This document shows, piece by piece, positions 51,301 through 60,231 of a stretch of DNA of 64,000 nt. The translations under genes were made by a program, and so were the position numbers. The stretch covers positions 84,837 through 148,836 of the forward strand of contig JAQTQX010000009.1 in the NCBI GenBank assembly GCA_028712075.1, in the 5' to 3' direction. This stretch comes from Desulfuromonadaceae bacterium. GTDB taxonomy: Bacteria > Desulfobacterota > Desulfuromonadia > Geobacterales > Pseudopelobacteraceae. Numbering within the stretch: position 1 is the stretch's first letter; the number at the start of each line of letters is the position of its first letter. The notes below the pieces were generated by a model that had not been told where the DNA came from, did no database searches, and saw only the letters and a program-made list of their open reading frames with translations.

Positions 51301-51329
51301 ACACTGCAACAATGGACAGGCTCTCCTCG

Positions 51330-51782
51330 CTACCCTTCCGTCAGAACCCGATCTTCATAAATCGCCTCAATACGGCGGCGATGGCCAAGCTCGACATCAG
51401 CAAAATTCATCAATATTTTCTGCAGCTTCGGATCATCTGTCATGCCTGCCGCAGCTTTATAGAGCTGATAGGCATTTTCCTCGGTTTTGAGCGCATACGC
51501 CAAAATCTCGCTGTACGTCAGGTCCTCGCGAAAAGTGACATCAGCAAGGTATTTGGCAATACTCGATTCCGGAAGGATACACATTTTGTGGTGCTCTGCC
51601 TTCTCTTCGTCTATTTTTACAAATACGTCCTTATGAGTTGCCTCTTCTGCAGCCAGTTCTTCAAACATCTTTTTCGAGGCGATGCTGGTTGAAAGTTCTG
51701 CTGCCCGCTTATAGAGCTTGTAGGCGGTATCCTCGCGCCCAACGGCAAATTTAATAACATCTTCAAGTGTTACAAATTCCAT
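51330..51782 (-). CDS. Ferritin-like/rubrerythrin-domain protein
   Basis: A 150-residue four-helix di-iron protein. Ligand patterns: REDTAYKLYK, EELAAEEATHKD, KTEENAYQLYK, DVELGHRRRIE. No rubredoxin domain, so it is of the short YciE/YhjR-like type. Probably iron or peroxide handling, matching the peroxiredoxin next door. Ribosome site GGAGG. Confidence 0.88.
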   Translation of the reverse strand: MEFVTLEDVIKFAVGREDTAYKLYKRAAELSTSIASKKMFEELAAEEATHKDVFVKIDEEKAEHHKMCILPESSIAKYLADVTFREDLTYSEILAYALKTEENAYQLYKAAAGMTDDPKLQKILMNFADVELGHRRRIEAIYEDRVLTEG

Positions 51783-51905
51783 TCCGATAAACCTCCAAAA
51801 TTTTGAGAATTACCCAACCGCTACATATAGCGGAGTTGCCTGTACGCGTCAGGCATGCTATCTTCCGACCGGCATTATGTCAACAGCGGAGTGTATACAA
51901 TACTG

Positions 51906-52367
51906 CTATCCTCTCAGATACGACAATACCTGATCCGGATGCTGTTCGGCCTTGGCAACTTTGGCCCACTGTTTCTTTACTATTCCGTCCGGTCCGACAA
52001 CTACCGTTGAACGGATAATGCCGAGCGACTTCTTGCCGCACATAATTTTTTCACCATAGGCTTCATACGCCTGCAGCATTGAACAATCGGGATCGCTCAG
52101 CAGCACGAACGGCAGATTATAATTGGCAATGAACTTGCCATGCGCAGCGATATTATCCTTGCTGACACCAAGGACAACTGCCCCTTTGGCAATTAATTCA
52201 GCATAATTGTCGCGGAAACCACATGCTTCCTTGGTACAGCCGGGAGTATTATCTTTCGGATAGAAATAAATGACCACCGTTTTCCCGGCATACTGTGCCA
52301 TTGAGTGCAGCGTGCCATCACTTCCCTGTAGCGAAAAATTGGGTGCTTTTTCCCCCTCAAGTGCCAT
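51906..52367 (-). CDS. bcp: Bcp/PrxQ-type thiol peroxidase
   Basis: A 153-residue peroxiredoxin. The peroxidatic and resolving cysteines lie in PKDNTPGCTKEACGFRD (about residues 36-52), five residues apart as in BCP. It reduces hydroperoxides using thioredoxin. Ribosome site GGAGG before ATG 52367. Confidence 0.95.
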   Translation of the reverse strand: MALEGEKAPNFSLQGSDGTLHSMAQYAGKTVVIYFYPKDNTPGCTKEACGFRDNYAELIAKGAVVLGVSKDNIAAHGKFIANYNLPFVLLSDPDCSMLQAYEAYGEKIMCGKKSLGIIRSTVVVGPDGIVKKQWAKVAKAEQHPDQVLSYLRG

Positions 52368-52452
52368 ATCAGAACCTCCGCAAACTTAACAGGATAATTT
52401 TTGTCCACTTTATCACGCTACGGTAAAAGGTCAAGAGTAAAGTAATTGATGC

Positions 52453-53247
52453 CTACTTCAGAAGGTACTCTGACATCCTGACAAAACGAAAACCACGCTT
52501 TTTAAGCTCCGGAACCCCAGCCACGACCCCTTCACCGGTCCCCGCTTCCGGATGGTTCATATGCAGCAGTGCTATATCCCCAGGTACTGCGCGCAAAAGT
52601 GCTGCCTTCACCTGAGCGGAACTCCAGGTTGCCCCGGCATCTCCCAGTAGAGAATATCCGGCGACCTCATGTCCGAGATACTGTGCAATCTGCACCGCAA
52701 TTTCATCATAATAGGCGGTTCCTGATCGATACAGCGATGGCCGCTTACCGGTGAGTATTGCAATTTTTCGGGCATTCAGCTCAATCTCCTCCAATACCTC
52801 AGCGACGCTTTGTGTTCCGGCAATCCCGTAAATGTTGCGGCCGTTGATCGATGCTGGCTTGTGATGAATTCCATGGTTACCGATTTCGAAGAGCGGATTT
52901 GCCGCCAACTGCAGGAACAGATCGTGATTGGAATCTATCCAGCGGCCATTGATAAAGAGTGTCGCCGGAATCTGCTCCCGGATCAAAAACTCCAGCAATC
53001 GCGCATCAACACCGCTACCCGTAGCACTGCCACAGGCATCAAACGTCAGAGCGATAACTTTATCGTCGGTATCAAGTCGCGTACGTACACCAGGTACCCG
53101 TTCACCCCACTGAACTGCAGTAATACCGGCGTATCGTGAATTGATCTGTTTTTTCAGACTTTCCAGCGATGGTTCTGGAGAACCGGCAAACAGAGGTGAT
53201 ACGGACAGTACACTATTCATCAGCAACAATACGACGATTCTCCACAT
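52453..53247 (-). CDS. Secreted polysaccharide deacetylase (NodB-like)
   Basis: A 264-residue enzyme: signal peptide about 1-21, then the NodB fold with IALTFDACGSATGSGVD (metal/catalytic Asp; this subfamily uses TFDAC instead of TFDDG), the His pair in IGNHGIHHKPA and a C-terminal LLHMNHPEAGTG. It removes acetyl groups from cell-wall or exported polysaccharide. Single gene with a ribosome site (GAGGTGAG). Confidence 0.9.
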   Translation of the reverse strand: MWRIVVLLLMNSVLSVSPLFAGSPEPSLESLKKQINSRYAGITAVQWGERVPGVRTRLDTDDKVIALTFDACGSATGSGVDARLLEFLIREQIPATLFINGRWIDSNHDLFLQLAANPLFEIGNHGIHHKPASINGRNIYGIAGTQSVAEVLEEIELNARKIAILTGKRPSLYRSGTAYYDEIAVQIAQYLGHEVAGYSLLGDAGATWSSAQVKAALLRAVPGDIALLHMNHPEAGTGEGVVAGVPELKKRGFRFVRMSEYLLK

Positions 53248-53406
53248 GGTAGCTCACCTCAGGGGAGTTCTGGAATTTCCGATCCACATTCTTCTGTAAA
53301 TTGTGCATGGATGCAACGACATTCCCGCTTGACAGAAAAAAATATAACGATAGTCTGTCGGCATCCGGCTTCACGCAGGTATAATTGAATTTCCAGGAGT
53401 AGCGCA

Positions 53407-54735
53407 ATGACACGCCGCCTGCCGAAAATGTTGTATGCCGACCATAAAGGGAACATTTTCGACCATCCTGAACTGTGCATGGCCGGAATGAACGGTGACC
53501 TGCCGGTTCTGCCGGAGGAGGTTGAGCTGATGCCACTTCCGGAAGACAGCAGGCTTTTCACGATGCCTGCCATGCCGCCGATTGCCTGGGATCCGCGCAA
53601 GAAAACCTTTGTCACGACAGCCTCTCTACGGGAGGGGAAACGCAGCCAGCCGATCCAGGCGGTATCAGCCTTCATGGCCCCCGGCTATATGCGCACCCTG
53701 CTGCCGGCATGCGACTATTCCCGCAAGACTGAACTTCTGCCGCTCTGGTCGTACACTGCAGTCGGATGGGATGAGGAGCGCGACTGCTTTGTTGTTGCCG
53801 CCAGCAAAGTGGACAGCAACAGCAACTGGAACCCGGTAAACTACGATGATCGTACTCTGGACCCGCTGGTGCGTCAGATGTTGAAGAAGATGCCGAATAA
53901 CCGCCTGCTGGAACAGCTGTCGCGCTGTGCGGTCGATTATCACTGCTTTGCAGCCAAGAACCTGTTTTATCGGCGCTGGGAGGCACCCCTGCCGACCTCT
54001 CCGGCATGCAATTCCGCCTGCCTCGGCTGCATCAGCCTGCAGGAATCAGAGTGTTGCCCCTCCAATCATGAGCGGATAAACTTCGTTCCGACCCCGGAAG
54101 AGCTCTGCGAAATCGCTGTCCCGCATCTGGAACATGCCGAGCAGGCTATTGTCTCCTACGGACAGGGATGCGAAGGCGACCCGATCCTGCAGGCGGATAC
54201 TATTATCGAGGCCACCCGGCGCATGAAAAAAGAAGCTACTCGTGGAACGGTTAATTTCAACTCGAATGGTTCGATACCGGAGCGTGTTCAACAACTCTGT
54301 GATGCCGGAATGGATTCATTCCGTTTTTCAATGAATTCAGTGCGCGAAGATACCTACAACCGCTATTATCGACCAAAAGGTTATTGTTTTGGAGATGTCC
54401 TTCAATCAGTAAAAACAGCCAAGCAAGCCGGCCTATTCACGTCAATCAACTACCTTGTTTCACCCGGTGTGACAGATGCCCCGGAGGAGGTTGAGGCTCT
54501 GCTGGCCTTTGTCGCAGCGACACGGGTCGATATGATACAGTTGCGCAACCTGTCAATCGACCCTGAGTACTACAACCGCGAGATAGGGGTGCAGGGGAGA
54601 GGCATTGGCATGTATCGACTGCTGCAGCGCCTGAAGAGTGAGTTCCCGCTCCTCCAGTTTGGCTATTATAACCGCACGAAAGAGAATTTTTTCCCGGATG
54701 GGTATGAAACCGGCTGGCCGACTTCAGGTGATTAG
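53407..54735 (+). CDS. Radical SAM protein, unknown reaction
   Basis: A 442-residue protein with the cluster motif CNSACLGC (about residue 200), the CX3CX2C of radical SAM enzymes, inside an unusual setting: about 195 residues precede it (a beta-rich region with YADHKGNIFDHPEL). SYGQGCEGDP fits the GGE-like SAM site. The C-terminal part continues the barrel (FRFSMNSVREDTYNRYYRP). The substrate is unknown. It overlaps the convergent kinase gene by 12 bases. Ribosome site AGGAG. Confidence 0.85.
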   Translation: MTRRLPKMLYADHKGNIFDHPELCMAGMNGDLPVLPEEVELMPLPEDSRLFTMPAMPPIAWDPRKKTFVTTASLREGKRSQPIQAVSAFMAPGYMRTLLPACDYSRKTELLPLWSYTAVGWDEERDCFVVAASKVDSNSNWNPVNYDDRTLDPLVRQMLKKMPNNRLLEQLSRCAVDYHCFAAKNLFYRRWEAPLPTSPACNSACLGCISLQESECCPSNHERINFVPTPEELCEIAVPHLEHAEQAIVSYGQGCEGDPILQADTIIEATRRMKKEATRGTVNFNSNGSIPERVQQLCDAGMDSFRFSMNSVREDTYNRYYRPKGYCFGDVLQSVKTAKQAGLFTSINYLVSPGVTDAPEEVEALLAFVAATRVDMIQLRNLSIDPEYYNREIGVQGRGIGMYRLLQRLKSEFPLLQFGYYNRTKENFFPDGYETGWPTSGD

Positions 54736-56868
54736 CTTAACACTTGAATCAAGTATATGCCGCACCATTTCCCCTAATGAACTGATGACATAAGGCTTGT
54801 TAAGACAGCCGGCAAACAGCGACTTCATATCATTATTGGAATTCAAGACTTCATTGTACCCGGTGCACAATATGATTGGAGTGTCCTGACGGATGGCTTT
54901 GATCTGGCGTGCCAAGACTATCCCTGTCATCACCGGCATAGTCAAATCGGTAATAACCAAATCAAATCCAATCGGGTCATCACGAAACATATCCAGAGCT
55001 CTCTGGCTCTTTGTCGTTGTAATTACCGTATATCCCAATTCTACCAGCATTTCTTTTCCGAGCTGTCCCAGTGATTCTTCATCATCGACAAACAGTATTC
55101 GCTCATTGCCGGTAGGTATTATATCTTCAACAGAATGAACATGTTCAGGTTCATTTTCAATGAGAGGCAATATAATCTGGAAAGTCGTGCCACTTCCCGG
55201 TTCGCTGTCTACCAGTATGGTGCCTCCATGGCTTTCAATAATTCCCTTTACCACAGCGAGTCCCAAACCGGTTCCCTCGCCTATTTGTTTGGTTGTAAAA
55301 TAGGGATCAAAGATTTTCTCAAGCGTTTGTGCGTCCATGCCGTGACCGGTATCGCTGACAGTCAAACGCGCATACCCACCAGGCTGTCGGCCATAAAGTT
55401 TCCCCATTGCTTCGTCCAGATCTACTTTATCAAGAATGACGCTCAAAATCCCACCCTTGGCTTTCATGGCGTGCGAAGCATTGGTCCCGAGGTTCATCAG
55501 CACCTGATGAATCTGGGTGTCATCGGCCATGACCATGCAACGCAATCCGCTCTCAGGAATATTCTGTCGCATTTCGACGGTTGACGGCAAGGTAGCGCGA
55601 AGCAATTTCAGTACTTCGTTGGTGACGGAACTCAAGTGAACCGGGTGCATTTCATTTTCGCTCCGACGGGCTGTGACCAGAATCTGTTGCACCAGCTCCG
55701 CTGCCCGCAAACCGGCTTCATGAACGCGCTGCAGGTTTTGAGAAATAGGTGACCCGCTATCAAGTTTTAATAGGGACATCTCTGTATAACCCATGATGCC
55801 CATCAGGATATTGTTAAAGTCATGGGCAATACCGGCAGCTAGAGTGCCAATCGCCTCCATCTTCTGGGAATTTCGTAGTTCCTTTTCCAGAGTTTTTAGT
55901 TCAGTTATGTCACGTCCCTCAGGAATAAGCAGCACGACAGAACCCTGATCATCGATAACCGGCTTAAGCGAAAAGTCGATAATATGGGCTTTGCCATCCG
56001 ACGTAAGATGAATGGCTTCAAATCGTACAAACTCGCCAGCCGCTCCTCTGGTAACGGCGTTGCGAGCTTTGTCCTTCATTTCTGTGCTATGTGCCCACCA
56101 CGGACCTTCCCAGAACGGCTGACCGATAACCGACGACTCACCGACACCGCAAAAATCAAGGGAGGTCTGGTTGGCCTCCAGCAGTGTTCCTCCAGAATCC
56201 AGTACCCCCATCAACTGGAATGACTGATCAAAGACCGTGCGGAACTTGCGTTCACTTTTTTTAAGAGAATTCTGGGTCTGCTGAAGTTCCTCTACCTTTT
56301 CTTCAAGGGCAGCGGTCTGGGCCTGCAACAGCTCTTGAGTGATCTGTCGCTGGGCAACCTCTTCCTCCAGCTCGCAATACGCAACTGCCAGATCGGTTGT
56401 CCGCTCTTCCACGCGCTTTTCAAGGGTCTCGTTGCTTTCCCGCAACTTTTTGGTAAGCTCCCTGACCTGCAAATGCACAGAGATACGGGCGAGCAGTTCC
56501 TCTCGCTGGAACGGCTTGGTAATATAATCTATCGCCCCGGCTTCAAGACCTTTAACTTTGTGGCCGGTCTCTGCCAGCGCCGTCATAAAAATCACCGGAA
56601 TTTCATTGGTGCCTTCAGAAGCCTTCAATCGGCGACAGGTTTCGTAGCCATCTATTCCCGGCATCATAATATCCAGCAGGATCAGATCAGGATTAGCGTA
56701 CTCAGCCCGGTCAATGGCACTTTCACCATCCTCGGCAACCAGGATAGTGTAATTGCAGCAAACCAGACTGTCGCGCACCACTCCCAGATTTACCGGGTCG
56801 TCATCAACAACCAGGATAGTCGCATTATCTATTGCAAGGCCAAGCTGTCCCGGTTTTTTTTCAGTCAT
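54724..56868 (-). CDS. Hybrid REC-PAS-histidine kinase-REC protein
   Basis: A ~714-residue soluble kinase. N-terminal receiver (LVVDDDPVNLGVV, LILLDIMMPGIDG), coiled coil (about 130-210), PAS (about 220-340), HisKA (GIAHDFNNILMG), HATPase (GEGTGLGLAVVKG) and a C-terminal receiver (LVITDLTMPVMTG). ATG 56868 follows AGGAG by 8 bases; 56961 is less likely. Downstream of another hybrid kinase whose 3' end it overlaps, so the two probably form a relay. Confidence 0.92.
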   Translation of the reverse strand: MTEKKPGQLGLAIDNATILVVDDDPVNLGVVRDSLVCCNYTILVAEDGESAIDRAEYANPDLILLDIMMPGIDGYETCRRLKASEGTNEIPVIFMTALAETGHKVKGLEAGAIDYITKPFQREELLARISVHLQVRELTKKLRESNETLEKRVEERTTDLAVAYCELEEEVAQRQITQELLQAQTAALEEKVEELQQTQNSLKKSERKFRTVFDQSFQLMGVLDSGGTLLEANQTSLDFCGVGESSVIGQPFWEGPWWAHSTEMKDKARNAVTRGAAGEFVRFEAIHLTSDGKAHIIDFSLKPVIDDQGSVVLLIPEGRDITELKTLEKELRNSQKMEAIGTLAAGIAHDFNNILMGIMGYTEMSLLKLDSGSPISQNLQRVHEAGLRAAELVQQILVTARRSENEMHPVHLSSVTNEVLKLLRATLPSTVEMRQNIPESGLRCMVMADDTQIHQVLMNLGTNASHAMKAKGGILSVILDKVDLDEAMGKLYGRQPGGYARLTVSDTGHGMDAQTLEKIFDPYFTTKQIGEGTGLGLAVVKGIIESHGGTILVDSEPGSGTTFQIILPLIENEPEHVHSVEDIIPTGNERILFVDDEESLGQLGKEMLVELGYTVITTTKSQRALDMFRDDPIGFDLVITDLTMPVMTGIVLARQIKAIRQDTPIILCTGYNEVLNSNNDMKSLFAGCLNKPYVISSLGEMVRHILDSSVKLIT

Positions 56869-59299
56869 GATTATTTCTCCTGAATTGTTCCACCAGCGCA
56901 AGAATTGCCTTGGTTTTAAAACCCGAAGCAAGCTCATGAAGCGTCTCGGCAAAGCCGGCATACATCGGGTCCACCTCCGTCATTTCAGCAGCCCATTGAT
57001 CTATTTTCAGCATATCGCCGCGTCTTGCAATTTCATAAAGTTCGTCAAGTTTTTCCGCGGGGGGTGCGGCTAACGGCTCTGCACCTCTCGCGGTGGCAGT
57101 GCCGATTCTTGATTGAGCCAGCCTTTCCGGGGACGTCTTCCAGGTGATGGCAAGTAGTTCACTTATTTTTTCCAAAAGCAGGTCAATGTGAATAGGCTTT
57201 TCAATAAAATCATCACAGACCGCTACAAAATCTTCTTTCCTGGTTCCCTTGGTGACTGTTGCAGAAGCGCCTATGATCTTTATCCCGGGAAATCTGCTCT
57301 CCCTTCGTATCTGCTTAACTGCCTCGAGACCGTCCATTTCCGGCATGACCAGATCCATCAGCACCAGATCCGGAATACGGTGTTCAACACGCTGCAGTGC
57401 TTCCACACCGGTCATTGCCGTATCAAGTTCAAATCCGAGCGGCTCAAGCAACGCTACCAACATCGCAGTATTACCGACCGTATCATCAACAACCAGAATC
57501 CGCTTTTGATCCCCGATATAACCGGTAACAACAACAGCAGACAGCTGTGGGGCAACCTCATGTTCCGAAATAGCCGGCAAAGGCGCCTCCAACCGGAATA
57601 CACTCCCCCTGCCGGACTGGCTTTCCAACGTCAGTGTGCCTCCCATCAGAGTAAGCAATCGTTTGGTGATATTAAGTCCCAATCCGGTGCCAACCCGTGC
57701 CTGCCCGCTGGCTGCCAACTGGGTGAATGGCTCGAAAACGGCTTCCTGCTTGTCAAGCGGGATACCAATACCGGTGTCGGCAACCTCGCAGAAAAACAGA
57801 CCTGCTTCATCATCGCGATAGCCGACGCGCAGGGTTATTCCCCCTTTTCGGGTGTATTTTACCGCATTAGAGAGGAGGTTAAGCAGTATCTGTCGCAGTT
57901 TGCGCTCGTCGCCATGTACGTACCGCGGCACAGCGCCGATTTCCTCGAAGCCGAAGTGCAGCTCCTTCTCTTCTGCATGCAGTCGGGTAAGGCTCATCAC
58001 CTGCCGCAATAGGGCAGGGAGATCAAACCCCTGATCTTCGACTTCCATTTTGCTCGCCTCGATCTTGCCGACATCAAGGATGTCATTGATCAAGGTGAGC
58101 AGATGCTCGCCGCTGCTGTTCATGATTTCAAGCTGCTGCCGCTGCTGGTCGGTCATGTTTTCCTGCCGCCGCAGAATCTGTGCGTAGCCGAGGATAGCGT
58201 TAAGCGGAGTACGCAGCTCATGGCTCATACTTGAAAGAAAATCGCTTTTGGCCCGATTTGAGGCTTCGGCCTGATCCTTGGCGATAGTTAACTCTGCGGT
58301 TCGTTCGGTTATCAGCTCTTCAAGATGGTCGCGATGATTGATCAGCTCTATCTCAGCCGCTTCACGCGCTTCGACCTGTTGCTCGAGCTCCTGTACATTG
58401 TCCTGCAGGGTCTCCTGCATCTGCTCCAGTTCCTGGACGTTCTCCTGGAGTGCTTCTTCACGCTCCCGGATTGCCTGGCTCATTCTGTTGAATTCGCTGG
58501 AAAGCCTGCCAATCTCGCTTTTTGGAGAGACGGCCCGCACTTCCGCATACTCCCCTTCACCGACCTCCTTGACAGCAGCGATCAGGTCATGCAGCGGACG
58601 GGTTGCCAGTGAGATGAAGGGATACACCAGTGCAATGCCGCACAGGGTAAATATGATAGTAAGGACCGTGCCGCGCAACAGAATGCCACGCTCGGCATGC
58701 GAAAGAATATCTTTGGAAAGCCCGATACGCACCCAGCCGATATGCACTTTTTCCGGCGACGGAGCGGGTGATTTGCCGTCGTCAAGCAGGAAGAGTTCTT
58801 CCTGGGCCTTAAGTGTCACCACTGGCGCAATGAATTCGAACATATCTCTATGTTCATAAAAATGATTGGCCATTTCGGCGCCGGCCTGCAGCTTTGGCGG
58901 ATGCGGATATGGCTTTCCCTCATGGAGCAACGAGTCGCAGTTCTTGTTGTAGAAGGAGACAAAGGCAATATCTTTGAGTCCGATTACCGACCGGGCCGTA
59001 TTTTTCAAATGCTCAATGTTTTCGGATAGCACCGGCAACTCGGCTGTGCTGGCAACAATGGCGGCGACGGCCTCCCCTTTATTGACGATCTCTTTTTTGA
59101 GGATTTTCCGCTCGGTCGATATGGATTCTATGTTGTACACCAGCGACATGATGACAATAGCAGGAACAAGTAACAGCATCGCCTGGCCGCGAAATGTCAG
59201 CGGTAGCCACTCCCGGAGTTTATCAAGTACTCCCAGGCGCTGCTGAACCTGTTCAGGGTTCTGTCGATTTTCTTCTGTCATTCTCCGGTCCGGTGTCAT
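56861..59299 (-). CDS. Membrane hybrid sensor kinase with HAMP and REC
   Basis: An 812-residue kinase: TM1 (about 38-58), periplasmic sensor (about 60-210), TM2 (about 213-235), HAMP, a long coiled coil (EREEALQENVQELEQMQE), HisKA (SSMSHELRTPLNAILGY), HATPase (GTGLGLNITKRLL), receiver (LVDDTVGNTA region, LVLMDLVMPEMDG) and a ~90-residue helical tail. The start overlaps the stop of the binding-protein gene (ATGA). It may sense ligand-loaded binding protein in the periplasm. Confidence 0.92.
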   Translation of the reverse strand: MTPDRRMTEENRQNPEQVQQRLGVLDKLREWLPLTFRGQAMLLLVPAIVIMSLVYNIESISTERKILKKEIVNKGEAVAAIVASTAELPVLSENIEHLKNTARSVIGLKDIAFVSFYNKNCDSLLHEGKPYPHPPKLQAGAEMANHFYEHRDMFEFIAPVVTLKAQEELFLLDDGKSPAPSPEKVHIGWVRIGLSKDILSHAERGILLRGTVLTIIFTLCGIALVYPFISLATRPLHDLIAAVKEVGEGEYAEVRAVSPKSEIGRLSSEFNRMSQAIREREEALQENVQELEQMQETLQDNVQELEQQVEAREAAEIELINHRDHLEELITERTAELTIAKDQAEASNRAKSDFLSSMSHELRTPLNAILGYAQILRRQENMTDQQRQQLEIMNSSGEHLLTLINDILDVGKIEASKMEVEDQGFDLPALLRQVMSLTRLHAEEKELHFGFEEIGAVPRYVHGDERKLRQILLNLLSNAVKYTRKGGITLRVGYRDDEAGLFFCEVADTGIGIPLDKQEAVFEPFTQLAASGQARVGTGLGLNITKRLLTLMGGTLTLESQSGRGSVFRLEAPLPAISEHEVAPQLSAVVVTGYIGDQKRILVVDDTVGNTAMLVALLEPLGFELDTAMTGVEALQRVEHRIPDLVLMDLVMPEMDGLEAVKQIRRESRFPGIKIIGASATVTKGTRKEDFVAVCDDFIEKPIHIDLLLEKISELLAITWKTSPERLAQSRIGTATARGAEPLAAPPAEKLDELYEIARRGDMLKIDQWAAEMTEVDPMYAGFAETLHELASGFKTKAILALVEQFRRNNHD

Positions 59300-60156
59300 G
59301 GGTAAATTTTCTTCGCATGGTTCAATGCATCAGCCGGCACAGCAATCCCCATCTTCTTTGCAGTGTTGATATTTATGAACAGGTTCAGCTTCCGGGGGGG
59401 GGATTGCGGAATATCACCGGCATCATCTCCATTAAGTATTGCCCGCACCTTCTCACCGATCTGCACGCTTACCGTTTTTGTATCGAAAACAAGTGCAAAG
59501 AGCGATCCTTGTTTGACGTTCCCCTCAGAAACCCCGAGCAGCGGTATATTATTCCGGAATGAATAGGTATAGACGTTATCCATAACCGATGATGTCAGCA
59601 AAGCAGCCTCCGGCAGCAGAACCAGCGCGCTAATCCCGCTCAGGCGCCCCACGGTGTTGACCAATTCGACCGGATTGTTTACCTGATACGTTACAATATG
59701 GTCGGTTGCTACACCAGCCAGCATTTTGAGCATCGCCGGGCTACCAACGACAGCAAGTTTTCCTAAGGCAGGAAAGTAGCGCCTGACGGCAATCAGGTAC
59801 TCGCTCGCCGGTGGGGACATATACACCCCGGTCAGGTTTGCGCGGGAACTTCTGGGTGGCACCACAATCAGGCCATAGACAACTGCTATCTCGGGGGGAA
59901 GTCGCAACGCTTCAATGATTGCGCCTCTCCCAAGTGCCACAACCACCTGGGCATTCTCCCGTTCCACAACAGCCCCAAGCTTTCCCCTGATCTCTGATAT
60001 TGAGTAATCCCGGGCGGGCGATTTCAGTGTGGAACTGATCTCGCTGGCAATATCGGCGACAAATGAATATTGCAGGTCTCCGATAATGAGGACTTTGGCG
60101 GCACAGGCCGGAGTGGAAAAAAATGTCGCGGCACAGCACAACAGAACAACTCGCAT
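59296..60156 (-). CDS. ABC-transporter-type substrate-binding protein
   Basis: A ~286-residue periplasmic protein with signal peptide (MRVVLLCCAATFFSTPACA) and the two-lobed periplasmic-binding fold of the ABC_sub_bind family (ALVLLPEAALLTSSVMDNV, NNIPLLGVSEGNVKQGSLFALVFD). No permease or ATPase gene is near; placed between a TonB receptor and two hybrid kinases, it probably serves sensing rather than transport. ATG 60156 is chosen for the signal peptide; TTG 60213 is possible. Neither has a good ribosome site. Confidence 0.8.
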   Translation of the reverse strand: MRVVLLCCAATFFSTPACAAKVLIIGDLQYSFVADIASEISSTLKSPARDYSISEIRGKLGAVVERENAQVVVALGRGAIIEALRLPPEIAVVYGLIVVPPRSSRANLTGVYMSPPASEYLIAVRRYFPALGKLAVVGSPAMLKMLAGVATDHIVTYQVNNPVELVNTVGRLSGISALVLLPEAALLTSSVMDNVYTYSFRNNIPLLGVSEGNVKQGSLFALVFDTKTVSVQIGEKVRAILNGDDAGDIPQSPPRKLNLFININTAKKMGIAVPADALNHAKKIYP

Positions 60157-60231
60157 GACTGAACGCCATGCGGGAATGGCAACTCTGCTGTTAATGGACG
60201 TAATATTCAACAAGCCGCGACCGGATAGATG